A DNA stretch of 64,000 nt from Nocardia sp. XZ_19_385 (GCF_015355755.1 NZ_JACVEE010000003.1:62001-126000); one strand, 5' to 3'; counted from the stretch's first letter, positions 1-9,247 are shown. A program made the numbers and translations. Notes: generated from the sequence alone by a model not told the origin.

Positions 1-345
1 AGCGACGCCGAACCACTGGCACTGCAAGCCAAGGCATTGGCCCAGGCCCGGATCAAAACCCACACCTCAGTCGCTCTACCCGATCACGAATCACTCACCG
101 CACGCCTGGGTGTGCTCGCCCTGGCCCAGCCGATGCTGTTCCATCACCCCGCCGCCGCCGCCGGCACCGACATCGGCGCCGCGGTCGAGGCCGCCGCCCT
201 CGATCCCTCCGCAGCTGACCCCGACACCTCCTCCTCGAGATCGGTCTTCAGCCACGCCGAGCAAGTACAGCCGGTTGCCTACGAGGCCGACCTCGCGGTT
301 GCGGCACCGGAGTTCGTGGCCCCGGCCAGCGAGTTAGACCTATGA
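1..345 (+). CDS. 3' end of a hypothetical protein (truncated by window edge)
   Basis: The reading frame is open from base 1, so the gene begins upstream; 114 codons are visible. The tail is rich in Ala, Asp, Pro and Ser, has no hydrophobic segment and matches no family I recognise. Its TGA overlaps the ATG of the next gene in an ATGA junction (342-345), which indicates translational coupling and makes the frame credible. Function unknown. Confidence 0.55.
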   Translation, partial: SDAEPLALQAKALAQARIKTHTSVALPDHESLTARLGVLALAQPMLFHHPAAAAGTDIGAAVEAAALDPSAADPDTSSSRSVFSHAEQVQPVAYEADLAVAAPEFVAPASELDL

Positions 346-1292
346 GCGCGCCGGCGAAACAGCAAGTGCGCGTGCGCGATATCGAACCCGACCGCGCACA
401 ACTGCTGGAAAGAATCCATGCCCTTGCCGCGGAATCGGTCCGGCAGCGCCAAGCGATCCCGACCAGCGAACGCGAGGTCAACGACTGGAAACACCTGGTC
501 GACCAGCTCGATGCGATCCACGGCGAACGCGACCTCACCGAAATCACCGCACGCGACCAAGGTATCCCCAACGCCTGGATTGACCTCGCCCGCAGACACG
601 GCATCGAAGGCAAAGCCTGGACGGGTGATCAACTCCTACCCCCAGCGACGCGAACCTGGGGCCGGCGAACATCCAACAGGGTGATGCAGGACGCCAAACG
701 GCTAGCCCACATGGCTGCCGTGAGCACTGTGCGCGACCATCTGCGCGCTGCAGCCGGAATCACGACCGAAGCAGATCCCGCTGCCGCACAACGCTTCCAA
801 CGCAATTTCCATGCACTGCGGACTCGTGCCGTGGCGATCGCCTCTTTCCCCGGCACGGGGCAAGCCAGAGTAGCCCACGCCTTCGCCGCCGCCAGTGATC
901 TGCTCAACCACGAGATCAGCCAATACTTGACCTACACGCTGACCGACCTCGAAGCGATGTGGCAGCCGCTGACCAGCCGAGCCATCGCCTCCGATATCCG
1001 CAGGTCACTGAAGAGTCTGCAAATCGCTGATCCCGGCACCAGCACTGGCTCCCACCAAACCCTGGTCCCGACCGCCAACGCCTTGCTCGCGCGGGCGCGC
1101 GTAGCCCTCGCCGCCGCAGCCACACCCGATTCCGGGTCAGGTGCCGCGATCGAAGCAGCGATCTCGGCCGGGCTGGGCGAATCGGCAGCCCTGGACTGGG
1201 TCCCCGATATCGAAGCCGAAGGACTCGACAGCGCCACCGCCGAGGTACAGCACGAGACCGGACCCGATCCGCCGGCCACTGAGCTCAGGTAG
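342..1292 (+). CDS. Hypothetical helical protein, 316 aa
   Basis: The gene starts at the ATG of an ATGA overlap with the upstream gene. The product is Ala/Arg-rich, predominantly helical and soluble, with no signal peptide or membrane segment. The N-terminal half contains motifs such as NDWKHLVDQL and IPNAWIDLARRHGI, a style common in large actinobacterial plasmid and ICE proteins of unknown function. The gene-pair arrangement suggests it works with the product of the truncated gene before it. I do not recognise the family. Confidence 0.7.
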   Translation: MSAPAKQQVRVRDIEPDRAQLLERIHALAAESVRQRQAIPTSEREVNDWKHLVDQLDAIHGERDLTEITARDQGIPNAWIDLARRHGIEGKAWTGDQLLPPATRTWGRRTSNRVMQDAKRLAHMAAVSTVRDHLRAAAGITTEADPAAAQRFQRNFHALRTRAVAIASFPGTGQARVAHAFAAASDLLNHEISQYLTYTLTDLEAMWQPLTSRAIASDIRRSLKSLQIADPGTSTGSHQTLVPTANALLARARVALAAAATPDSGSGAAIEAAISAGLGESAALDWVPDIEAEGLDSATAEVQHETGPDPPATELR

Positions 1293-1352
1293 CCAAGGCG
1301 TTTGCTCACGCCATCGAACAAGAATTCCTCACCACTCAGGAGAACACACCCG

Positions 1353-1625
1353 ATGCACCCTCACGGCCGCGCAAACCCCCACAGCCCCGACTCCGAACGG
1401 TTCACCCGCCGGATCGCTGTCCGATCACCAAGTCCTGGCCAACTCAGCCGCATTCAGCACCCCGCCCGACATCGCAACTCACTGCGACCAGAAGCGGCAT
1501 CGACCGCGCTCGCTTTCGAACTCTGCCGTGACGCACTGTGGTTGATCGCCCACATCCTTCGCAACGAACTCGACTATCGGATGCGACGAGCGGTACAAGC
1601 CGCACATGTCCGGCGGCACCGATGA
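1353..1625 (+). CDS. Hypothetical protein, 90 aa
   Basis: I chose the ATG at 1353 because an AGGAG-type ribosome binding site lies about 10 bases upstream (1338-1343). The first half is basic and low-complexity; the second half looks helical (ALAFELCRDALWLIAHILR) and may form an amphipathic or membrane-associated helix. Its TGA overlaps the ATG of the DUF2236-like gene (ATGA at 1622-1625), so the two are probably co-translated. No family recognised. Confidence 0.45.
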   Translation: MHPHGRANPHSPDSERFTRRIAVRSPSPGQLSRIQHPARHRNSLRPEAASTALAFELCRDALWLIAHILRNELDYRMRRAVQAAHVRRHR

Positions 1626-2616
1626 GCGGGCGCAGCTACCGGCGGTGGCGTCTACGCTCTCCGGCGCGCAGCAATGATCAGAACCTGCAATCCAATTGGG
1701 CGATTCGCAGCCAGTCCGGGCAACGTTCCCGCGAGGATCGCGCAACCTTGCCCTCCGGGCGACGCGCCGCACTCGTCGCGCGGTTCGAGCAGGTGACAGG
1801 GTCACGGCTGATCCGGCTTTTCGCACCGGCCCTGCTCGACCAGGCCATGCTGCCCACCATCAGCGCGGCATTGGAATCCACCGGACGCCTTGTCCACTCA
1901 CCGTGGGAGCGAGCCTCGGCCACCGCCGCCTCCGCACAGATTATGACCGCCGGCCACGCTGGTGACCGGATGCTCGAATCGCACAGGCTGCTGCGTCTGC
2001 ACCGCGACATCAGCGGCGTCAGCCCCGTCACCGGCCTCCGATACTCGGCATATTCACCTCAATCGTGGAATTGGGTCTTGATCAGCGTCTTCCGCATGCA
2101 GCTCGCCGCGTATACAGCCTTGACGGGCCACCACCCGGACGCCGTCGAGAGACAAGCTCTGTGGGAGCACTACCGCGTGAAAACATCCGGGCTCGAGCTA
2201 CCGGCAGGACGAAACTCCCAGCCGACTATGAAGAAGTCTGCGTGCATTACGAGCACACGGTCCGCGGGTCCTTGATGCGAACTCCCACCCTTGAGATCGC
2301 CACAGAGATCCTGCTGCATCGAGCCCCACGGCCGCCTTTCCTGCCCACCGCCGCCGACCCGGTGTGGAAGCTGATCCGGCCCGCCGCAGGGCACCTCGCG
2401 GCCGTATTGGGCTTCGGGATCATGCATCCAGAGGTACGAGCGATCGTGCCGATGACCTGGACCGCCTACCACCAAGTCGGTGCTCGAGCATCAATTCTTT
2501 TGCTGCGGTGGATATTTCGCGTCATGCCGACCGCGGCGACCGACACGCCGTTGGCACGCAACCGCCGCCAATACCGGCATCTGATCGGCAGGTACCGCCG
2601 ACAGACCTCGGCCTGA
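1622..2616 (+). pseudogene. DUF2236 / MpaB-type haem oxygenase family, disrupted by a frameshift
   Basis: The family (ER-bound oxygenase MpaB / rubber oxygenase Lcp fold, DUF2236) consists of b-type haem proteins. Starting at the ATG of an ATGA overlap, the first frame encodes the family's N-terminal and central parts: RFEQVTGSRLIRLFAPALLD, the histidine region LLRLHRDISG, and YSAYSPQSWNWVLISVFR. At about 2195-2215 that frame drifts into nonsense, while the +1-shifted frame takes over with KLPADYEEVCVHYEHTVRG and the family's C-terminal helices, ending at 2616. Joined, the two give about 330 residues, a normal length. The break is either a real single-base lesion or a sequencing error. It lies directly upstream of the monooxygenase gene. 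Confidence 0.75.
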
Positions 2617-2744
2617 CTTCTCCCGAAGACATTCAGTCGCAACGGATTCGAGCGTCTCCCAGCGGCATCGAGACCCTCGCCTCTTCTGTGCGATCCCGCC
2701 AAGCCAGATCTCTTCAAACTGCCGCAAGGAGAAGAAGACCCAAC

Positions 2745-4316
2745 ATGAACAACTTCACAAACAGCAGCCGTCGCGACCCCGCTGGACAGTGCCGACTACC
2801 ACCGGGGCGCGACCCACTCGATCTCGAGGTGGCGGTCATCGGCGCCGGATTCGGCGGCATCGGAATGGGTGTGGCCCTGCGCCGGGCCGGGATACGCAGA
2901 TTCATCATCTTCGAAAAGGCTGACGACCTCGGTGGGGTCTGGCGAGACAACACCTACCCCGGCTGCAACTGCGACGTCCCCGCCCACTTGTACTCGTTCT
3001 CCTTCGCGCCCTACCGCGACCACCGCACCAGATATCCCAGCCAGCAACAGATCCTGGAGTACTTGCACCGCGTCACCGCCGACGCAGGCCTCGAACCACA
3101 CGTGCGCCTGAGGACCGGCATCCAGGCCGCCACATACCTCGACGAGCAGGACCGATGGGAACTAATCACCGAATCCGGTGGCCGGATACTGGCCGACTCC
3201 ATCGTTATCGCGGTCGGTCAACTCCACCGCCCCTACATTCCCGAGATCCCCGGACGCGCCGACTTCCCGGGCCCGGCGTTCCACACCGCGCGCTGGGACC
3301 ACAGCCAGGACATCACCGGACGCCACGTCGCGGTGGTCGGCACCGGCTCCAGCGCCGCCCAGGTCCTGCCGCACCTCGCCGCGACTGCTCGCCAGGTAGA
3401 TGTCTTCCAGCGCACACCACACTGGGTACTACCCAAGCCCACACTGCATTTCGGCCCCATCACCCGCATAGCCTTGCGGCTGCCCGGCGCCCACCGGGTC
3501 TACCGGGCCGCCCTTCATCACGGCGCGGACCTAGCGCTGTCGCCGATAATGCGCCGAGGCTGGTCGGCTCGTCCCGCAGAATGCATCGCCCGACATCACC
3601 TGCACCGCCAGATCTCCAACTCCGCACTGCGCGCGAAGCTCACCCCGGACTATCCGATCGGTGCCAAACGCATCATCCTCGACAGCGACTTCTATCCAGC
3701 CTTGACCAAGCCGAACGTCGAGCTGGTCACCTCGCCGATCCAAACCATGACCTGCGACGGCATCCACACCATGGACGGAAAACACCATCGCGCCGATGTC
3801 GTGGTGTGGGCCACCGGATTTCGCGCGACAGAGTTCTTACCTGGACTAGCCGTTCGTGGCCGTGACGGCGTGCTACTGGCCGAGCAATGGCGAGACGGCG
3901 CCGCAGCGTTCGCCGGCCTGGCGGTGGCAGGATTTCCCAATGCCTACTTGATCGCCGGCCCGAACTCCTTCAACCCGGCGGGCAGCAACCCGGAGATGAA
4001 GGAAACCCAAATCGCCTACATCATGGCGTGCTTGCGCTGGCGTACCGAAACCGGCGCTGCCGCAATCGAAGTCGATGCCTCGACCATGCAGGTCTATGGG
4101 TGGCGAGTGCAGCAGGCGCTTGCTCGCACGGTGTTCGGGACGGTGAGATGGAGCTGGTACAAACACCCCTCGGGTGCCCTCACCAATCCCTGGCCGGGAT
4201 CAGCACGCCAATTCGACCGCCTCCTGCGACATCCGGTCTCCGAGTCGTTCCACAAGCTCACCCCGCACGCATACGCGAGCCATCGCACAGGACTGCCGGC
4301 CCGGAAATCGAGCTGA
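2745..4316 (+). CDS. Baeyer-Villiger-type flavin monooxygenase
   Basis: Class B flavoprotein monooxygenases use FAD and NADPH to insert oxygen into ketones or to oxygenate heteroatoms. The 523-residue product has the N-terminal FAD Rossmann motif GAGFGG (residues 33-38), the family fingerprint region FPGPAFHTARWDHS (Trp followed by Asp rather than the usual Pro), the second NADPH-binding dinucleotide motif VGTGSSAAQ, and the C-terminal ATGF signature. The ATG at 2745 is preceded by AAGGAGAAG; the frame is open upstream of it, but that stretch overlaps the DUF2236 gene. The substrate cannot be read from sequence. Together with the damaged DUF2236 gene it may be a remnant of an oxidative catabolic or tailoring operon. 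Confidence 0.9.
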   Translation: MNNFTNSSRRDPAGQCRLPPGRDPLDLEVAVIGAGFGGIGMGVALRRAGIRRFIIFEKADDLGGVWRDNTYPGCNCDVPAHLYSFSFAPYRDHRTRYPSQQQILEYLHRVTADAGLEPHVRLRTGIQAATYLDEQDRWELITESGGRILADSIVIAVGQLHRPYIPEIPGRADFPGPAFHTARWDHSQDITGRHVAVVGTGSSAAQVLPHLAATARQVDVFQRTPHWVLPKPTLHFGPITRIALRLPGAHRVYRAALHHGADLALSPIMRRGWSARPAECIARHHLHRQISNSALRAKLTPDYPIGAKRIILDSDFYPALTKPNVELVTSPIQTMTCDGIHTMDGKHHRADVVVWATGFRATEFLPGLAVRGRDGVLLAEQWRDGAAAFAGLAVAGFPNAYLIAGPNSFNPAGSNPEMKETQIAYIMACLRWRTETGAAAIEVDASTMQVYGWRVQQALARTVFGTVRWSWYKHPSGALTNPWPGSARQFDRLLRHPVSESFHKLTPHAYASHRTGLPARKSS

Positions 4317-4497
4317 CATGCCCGGCGGCCGGCGGAAACGATCGCGGTTCGCACGACAGCAGATGACGATCCGCCACAGAGAATTGGTCTTCGCCCCGAC
4401 TCCTGGTAGAGATTTGGGTCGCCGCACCAGTCCCTCTATCTCGAGGCGGGTAGGCGGGCCGTGGCTGCGGCCGGGCAGCGCGTCGAGAACTGGCATG

Positions 4498-5145
4498 TCA
4501 ATCGAACAGTGCGGGCAGCTCCGGATGAAGCCAATGGGCATGCAGCATCTGGATCTGATGTTCGAGGATCCGTGTCGTGGACAGGGGCGGCAGTTCATCG
4601 ATGCAGAACCAGCCGATGGCCAAAGTCTCAAGCGGATCCGGTACACCGCCATCGGCGATCACATCGCACAGGTAATACATCTTCAGCACGGAAAACAGCA
4701 GTGGGGGTTGGTGACCCTGGGTGTCACGGTCCAAGGCAGCCACCAGCTTTCGCGGCTCCACCGTGAGCCCAGCCTCTTCCCGCACTTCCTTGACCACCGC
4801 CTGTGCAGTGGATTCGCCGGCATCGCACCATCCGCCGGGCGGTGCCCAAAGTTCGGTTCGGGGGTCCTGAATCAGAAGGATCCGTCCTTCGGTGTCGAAA
4901 ACGCCTGCGCGGACGTCGACCTTGGGTGTGCTGTAGCCCGCTTCCGCGGCGAGAATCTCGGTGAGGTCCACAGGCGACTGGCTGCTGATGCAGGCCAGTA
5001 GTTCCGCTGTGAGCTTCTGAATGTCGGTATAGCGCTGGAGATCGAAATCGTCATTGCCGTAAGTCAATCCATTCTGAGCGGTATCGGCCAAGCGCTGACC
5101 GATATGCAGGAGATCGGCTTCCACCGAAGTGCGAGTGTCGCCCAT
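4498..5145 (-). CDS. NUDIX hydrolase with N-terminal accessory domain
   Basis: NUDIX enzymes cleave nucleoside-diphosphate-X bonds. The product is about 215 residues. An N-terminal helical segment (to about residue 70) resembles the NUDIX_N accessory region of ADP-sugar or NAD-type NUDIX proteins. It is followed by the NUDIX box from GGWCDAGES to REEAGL, with the full G-x5-E-x7-RE-x2-EE-x-G pattern. The ATG at 5145 has GGAGG upstream; in-frame codons before it belong to degenerate sequence. The gene is convergent with the monooxygenase. It is the first of five NUDIX genes in the left 27 kb. Confidence 0.88.
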   Translation of the reverse strand: MGDTRTSVEADLLHIGQRLADTAQNGLTYGNDDFDLQRYTDIQKLTAELLACISSQSPVDLTEILAAEAGYSTPKVDVRAGVFDTEGRILLIQDPRTELWAPPGGWCDAGESTAQAVVKEVREEAGLTVEPRKLVAALDRDTQGHQPPLLFSVLKMYYLCDVIADGGVPDPLETLAIGWFCIDELPPLSTTRILEHQIQMLHAHWLHPELPALFD

Positions 5146-5182
5146 AAGGATGTGGCCTCCAGGAGTGTGGGGAAATCGAGGG

Positions 5183-5281
5183 TCAGTGACGCAGGCTGTG
5201 ACGATAGGTGGTGGCTTCTCGCGCTGTGAATCCGATCCGCTCGTATAGGTGGCGAGCTGCCCCGATCGGCTGAAATGACGC
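5183..5281 (-). pseudogene. Remnant of a GNAT acetyltransferase C-terminus
   Basis: Between the NUDIX start and the Mrr gene, one minus-strand frame encodes only 32 residues. Their pattern (PIGAARHLYERIGF, then a TYRHSLRH end) is that of the last beta-strand and helix of GNAT N-acetyltransferases. It is bounded upstream by a stop and has no start. I read it as a leftover of a deleted GNAT gene. The identification rests on a short motif only. Confidence 0.4.
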
Positions 5282-5416
5282 TCATGCCCGCCAAGTCCAC
5301 CGAGCAGCCCGTCGATTACACCGGTCAGGTCCGCGTCGAGGCTCGTCTCGCGCAGGGATAGCGTCGGCGAGGTTCGCTCCGGCGAATCGCAGTGCACCCC
5401 GGGCTGAGGCTAGGGC

Positions 5417-6031
5417 TCAGTTCCAAGGAGTCGGTCCGGTCTGCGATTCCCACGCCGCGAGCGCTTTTGCCGGCATGAGTAGAATTCCTGCCCTGGCCGC
5501 GTACGCGGTCGCTTGCGCGGTGAACGCGCGCGCAGTGGTCACCACCGCGGCCACGTCCGCAGCGTGAATGGTGTGCGCCGTTCCGCCGAAGCGCTGCACG
5601 TCTTGGCTGCCCACCCTTCGGTCGCTGCGATATCGCTTGGCCTGCAATACGATCCGTCGCCCATCCGGGGCTCGTGCGATCACATCGGCGCCCAGATCGC
5701 CGGATCCACCCACGACCCGGACCTCGGTGCAGCCGTCGCGGCGGCACAACGCGGCCAGCGCCTGTTCGAACTCGGCGGGACTCAACGAGTTCTGTCGCAG
5801 CGCCACCAGCACCCGCGCGTCCTCTCGCGCACGCAGTCGACGGCGATGCCGGACCGCGAGCGCCGCGCCGAGGACCCCGACGGCCAATACGCACACTCCC
5901 GCACAGGCGAGGACCGCCGCGTGGCGTTCGGCGAGATCGGCGGCCTTGGGCGCGACCACCAGCACGGCCACCGCGGCCATGAACACGAATGCCAGCGCGT
6001 TCGATTCGCGGCGTGAAACTCGCCTTCCCAT
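5417..6031 (-). CDS. Membrane-anchored Mrr-type restriction endonuclease
   Basis: Mrr_cat nucleases (PD-(D/E)xK fold) cut DNA, and many type IV restriction enzymes act on modified DNA. The 204-residue product starts at the ATG at 6031. It has two N-terminal hydrophobic segments (residues about 12-27 and 40-60) separated by a short linker. A cytosolic domain follows with SPAEFEQALAALC, GDLGADVIA and IVLQAKRY, which carry the Asp and the Q-x-K catalytic signature. An N-terminal transmembrane hairpin on an Mrr domain is known in actinobacteria and would place the nuclease at the inner membrane face, where it could meet incoming DNA. No modification methylase is adjacent. Confidence 0.82.
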   Translation of the reverse strand: MGRRVSRRESNALAFVFMAAVAVLVVAPKAADLAERHAAVLACAGVCVLAVGVLGAALAVRHRRRLRAREDARVLVALRQNSLSPAEFEQALAALCRRDGCTEVRVVGGSGDLGADVIARAPDGRRIVLQAKRYRSDRRVGSQDVQRFGGTAHTIHAADVAAVVTTARAFTAQATAYAARAGILLMPAKALAAWESQTGPTPWN

Positions 6032-6240
6032 CCCGATTCCCCTCGATCAGCCCGGAACTTCGGTGGCCTGGGCCAGAGTGCGGCCCGACCGATCGATTGT
6101 CATGGCTTGCGCCGCATTCCATCGGCGATTCGAGATCAGCAAGAAGCCCGATTTGACTCAGTCACAAGATCATTCGCGCATTTGTTGTCGGTGCCGGGGT
6201 TCACACTGGGTTCCGCGGTCAGTCCCAGCCGAAGAAAATC

Positions 6241-7311
6241 ATGCGCGGCTGCCAAGATCAGAAGGGGATCGCCGGTGTCGAAAAACCATGGCTGGAGCGG
6301 ACAGTCCTGCGGGGCGAATCCCGCAAGCGGGCCACCAACGGTCCGTTGCGTGTATTTCTACCCTCCGCGGGTTCTTCGAATCTGCCCTGGACCAGGGCGG
6401 TGGTGGGCAAGGGTGTGCCGATCAAACCGATCGTTCACGGCGAGCGCAGAGTGTGGGAGCTAGCCGCCAACCATCTACTGCCACTGGCCGCTGCGATGGC
6501 CGACCGGTACGGCGAGGTCGAGATGCGACTACAGGTCTCACCAACGATGAACTGCACCTACAGCTGCAAGAACGCTCGACCGGACACGGTCTGGGAGTGC
6601 GTGTGCGAATGCGGTGGCCGCCACCACAGCGGCCAAGACGCCTACGACGACTGGTATTCCAAGGGTCGGTTCCGAATCGAGCGCCAAGGCGAGATCGAAG
6701 TGCGGTACCTGCAGATCCAACGTGGGCAAATCCCTCTGCCACCCCACATCTCGCCTGCGGCTCTACAACGCGCCCTGCCCAGATCTGCCCAACCGACCAC
6801 ACCGGCGCAGCGACAGAATCCGCGACCACCACTGCGCTTGGCCCCCACGCCATCACCCGCGCCGCAGCCTCAACCCGAGCCCGCGCCACCACTACCGCGG
6901 CCCCGTGCTGTGCCTGCACCGCCACCGATGCAGCAGCCTCGGACCGCGTCGGCCGGTGCACGTGATCTCGGGTCGCCGCCGCCCGGCGCCGCCGCACCCC
7001 AGCGACAGCCCGAACCGCCAATTCGGGTTGTCATTCCAGAATGCTCGAAGCCAGGCCAGCCCTCCGGACGGCTCGCTGTGGCGGCAGCCGTGGTCGCGGC
7101 GATCGGTCTGGGCCTGTGGCTTGTTCTGCCCGCCGATTCCACCGACGAACCCGCGGGAACGAGCACCTCGGAGACCGTCCAGGAGGACAGCATCGACTCG
7201 CCTCCACCGGTGGCCGAGGAGCCCGCCCCGCCGCCGACCGTCCAGGCCCCAGCACCCGTGGAGCCCGTGCGCCCGCGTGGGTGCTACCCGTTTCAGCCGA
7301 ACTGCAGCTGA
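6241..7311 (+). CDS. Single-pass membrane protein with Cys-rich head and Pro-rich linker
   Basis: The order is: an N-terminal region; a Cys-rich motif (MNCTYSCKN, then WECVCECGGRHH, five Cys and two His, a plausible metal site); a long Pro/Gln/Ala-rich linker; one transmembrane helix (LAVAAAVVAAIGLGLWLVL); and a Pro/Glu-rich tail ending PFQPNCS. By the positive-inside rule the Cys-rich head is probably cytoplasmic. The frame opens at the ATG at 6241, but the GTG at 6415 is an alternative start and keeps every recognisable element. Similar Cys-rich segments occur in actinobacterial hypothetical proteins; function unknown. It is convergent with the GrpB gene. Confidence 0.65.
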   Translation: MRGCQDQKGIAGVEKPWLERTVLRGESRKRATNGPLRVFLPSAGSSNLPWTRAVVGKGVPIKPIVHGERRVWELAANHLLPLAAAMADRYGEVEMRLQVSPTMNCTYSCKNARPDTVWECVCECGGRHHSGQDAYDDWYSKGRFRIERQGEIEVRYLQIQRGQIPLPPHISPAALQRALPRSAQPTTPAQRQNPRPPLRLAPTPSPAPQPQPEPAPPLPRPRAVPAPPPMQQPRTASAGARDLGSPPPGAAAPQRQPEPPIRVVIPECSKPGQPSGRLAVAAAVVAAIGLGLWLVLPADSTDEPAGTSTSETVQEDSIDSPPPVAEEPAPPPTVQAPAPVEPVRPRGCYPFQPNCS

Positions 7312-7411
7312 GCCCTAACCAGGCATCTCGGCGCCATGGTCAGTGTTGCGCCAACGGGATCAGGGCAGGCGATTCGCTGGCGGGAATTGATGGCGCTGCG
7401 AAACGGACCGC

Positions 7412-8116
7412 TCACGATGGGCGATGCGCCGCCCATCGCCGGGCAGCAGGTTCGATCTCGTCGTAGTACGCGGTCTTGGCGCGGGTGTAGTCGTCGTAGT
7501 CGTCGCCATCGGCGAAGCGTTCAGCCAGCGCTCGCTTATGGGTGTCGTAGCGGATCGCGGCGACGGGATTGGCGCGCAGCCAGTCCCGCAGCAGGAGAAC
7601 CCAATCGGCGAACGGGGAATCCAGTAGCCGAATGTGCAGAATCGCTGACGTCGACGTCGATCGGAACAGCCACTTTTCGTACAGGTCGGGTGTGGCTAGC
7701 GAGCCTGGCCGCGGAGTATCGCGGTACACCCCGGGAGAATCCGGCCGGGCACCAGCTGCGGGGGCAAACCCTATGGCCGCCAGCGCCTTGATCAGGTCAG
7801 GCAGCGGCGGCAGCACCGCTACCTGCGCTTGCAGATCCAGAATCGGCTTCGCCGCAAGTCCCGGCACGGCGGTCGAACCGATGTGCTCGAATACTGCATC
7901 GCCGGCCGGATCGAATGAGACCAGCGCGTCCCGTACAAGCGCGAGTAGCTGCGCGGCATGTACCGGCCACGCAGGGTCGTAGTCGGAGAGTACGGGCGGA
8001 CCGCTCTTGCCTGCGGGGGTATCTGCCTTGGCAGTTGCAACGGTGACGGTGGTCGCCAGCAGGCAAGTGAAACCGATAGTGGCAGAGCGAGATAGCGTGA
8101 TATGGCGAGATTCCAT
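7412..8116 (-). CDS. GrpB family protein with signal-peptide-like N-terminus
   Basis: GrpB/UPF0157 proteins have a nucleotidyltransferase-like fold. Diagnostic blocks are present: LSDYDPAWP, FEHIGSTAVPGLAAKPILD (the GSTA-PGL-KP-ID signature), and RDWLRANPVAAIRYDTHK near the end. What is odd is the roughly 35-residue extension before the normal start: it contains a hydrophobic stretch (IGFTCLLATTVTVATAKA) that looks like a secretion signal with a possible cleavage after AKA. The ATG at 8116 has AGGAAC upstream, so the extension appears to be translated. I cannot tell whether it is exported. Confidence 0.85.
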   Translation of the reverse strand: MESRHITLSRSATIGFTCLLATTVTVATAKADTPAGKSGPPVLSDYDPAWPVHAAQLLALVRDALVSFDPAGDAVFEHIGSTAVPGLAAKPILDLQAQVAVLPPLPDLIKALAAIGFAPAAGARPDSPGVYRDTPRPGSLATPDLYEKWLFRSTSTSAILHIRLLDSPFADWVLLLRDWLRANPVAAIRYDTHKRALAERFADGDDYDDYTRAKTAYYDEIEPAARRWAAHRPS

Positions 8117-8206
8117 CGCTCGGTTCCTATCTTGAGTTGGGAATGCACGCCGCCCCGGGCGGGTCAGAATCGGTTAATCCGAACCCATGTGCCCGCTCCG
8201 AACTGG

Positions 8207-9136
8207 CTAGTGCGCGATGGCGTCGATGATTTGTCGTGCGCCCTCGCGAAGCAGATCCGCACCGACGAAGAAGCCCAACCCTTCAGGATCCTCTGCCTCG
8301 CCCCAATGGTGGGCGTCGAGCCATCGGGTGCCCTCCGCGCTGAATACCTTGCCGCGCAAGACAAGTCGCCCGGTGGCGTCGGTGTTGGCGTAACCTGCGA
8401 TCGGGGAATTGCAGTGCCCTTGCAGGGCATGCAGCATCGCGCGCTCGGCCTCGGCCTGGCGGCGGGTGGCGGCGTCGTCCAGTCGCGCGGCCAGCACGGC
8501 GGCTCCCTCGTCGGCGGCGCGGCACTGCACAACGATCACCCCAGCGCCGACCGGCGGGCACATGGTCTCCAGATCCAGGACTTCTGTGATCCGGTGCGCC
8601 TGGTCGACACGGTGCAGGCCGGACACGGCCGCGATCAGCACCTTGATATGCCCCTCGTCCAAGCGGCACAGGCGGGTATTCACGTTCCCGCGCAAGGGAA
8701 TTGGATTCAGATGTGGGTAGTGCAATCGCAGCTGCGCAGTGCGGCGCACCGAGCTTGTCCCTACGGTCGTACCGGCGGGGAGCTCGGCCAGCGGCGAGCC
8801 GGAACGGGTGATCACCGCGTCATGGATATCGTCGCGGGGAAGATAGGCGGCGAATGCCAGACCCTCCGGGATCGGGACATCACCCGGGATGTCTTTGAGG
8901 CAGTGCACCGCGATGTCGGCTTCGTCGTCGAGGAGGGCGCGGTCGATCTCTTTGACGAACGTGCCTTTGCCGCCTAGCCGTGCTAGATCGCCCATCCAAC
9001 GATCGCCGGCGGTCGTCAGCTTCATTAATTCTGTTGCCGCTCCGCAGGATTCCAGCGCGGCGGCCACGTGCTCGGCCTGAGCCAATGCCATCGGGCTGGA
9101 TCGGGTGGCGATGCGAATGATGCGCGTGCGCGTCAT
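8207..9136 (-). CDS. hemC: Hydroxymethylbilane synthase (porphobilinogen deaminase)
   Basis: The enzyme joins four porphobilinogens into hydroxymethylbilane in the haem/corrin pathway. The 309-residue product has the classic blocks TTAGDRW, LGGKGTFVKEIDRALL, AVHCLKDIP (catalytic Asp of the LKD motif), GTSSVRRTAQL and LRGNVNTRL. Cys242, in QGHCNSPIAGYA, is the dipyrromethane cofactor cysteine. The ATG at 9136 begins MTRTRIIRIATRSSPMALAQ, the normal N-terminus. The usual neighbours hemA, hemB and hemD are absent; instead it sits 111 bp downstream of a NUDIX gene on the same strand. It may be an accessory copy. The sequence around the Cys (GHCNSP instead of the common GGCQVP) suggests a divergent enzyme. 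Confidence 0.92.
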   Translation of the reverse strand: MTRTRIIRIATRSSPMALAQAEHVAAALESCGAATELMKLTTAGDRWMGDLARLGGKGTFVKEIDRALLDDEADIAVHCLKDIPGDVPIPEGLAFAAYLPRDDIHDAVITRSGSPLAELPAGTTVGTSSVRRTAQLRLHYPHLNPIPLRGNVNTRLCRLDEGHIKVLIAAVSGLHRVDQAHRITEVLDLETMCPPVGAGVIVVQCRAADEGAAVLAARLDDAATRRQAEAERAMLHALQGHCNSPIAGYANTDATGRLVLRGKVFSAEGTRWLDAHHWGEAEDPEGLGFFVGADLLREGARQIIDAIAH

Positions 9137-9247
9137 CCGCGGCACTCTACTCGCCGGCTCGGCGCCGATGAATAGCCCGGTGCTCCAGTCGGCAGCGACG
9201 GTCACAGCGCCCAGCTCTATGCCGATATTGGCCGGGCGCACTGAGAT

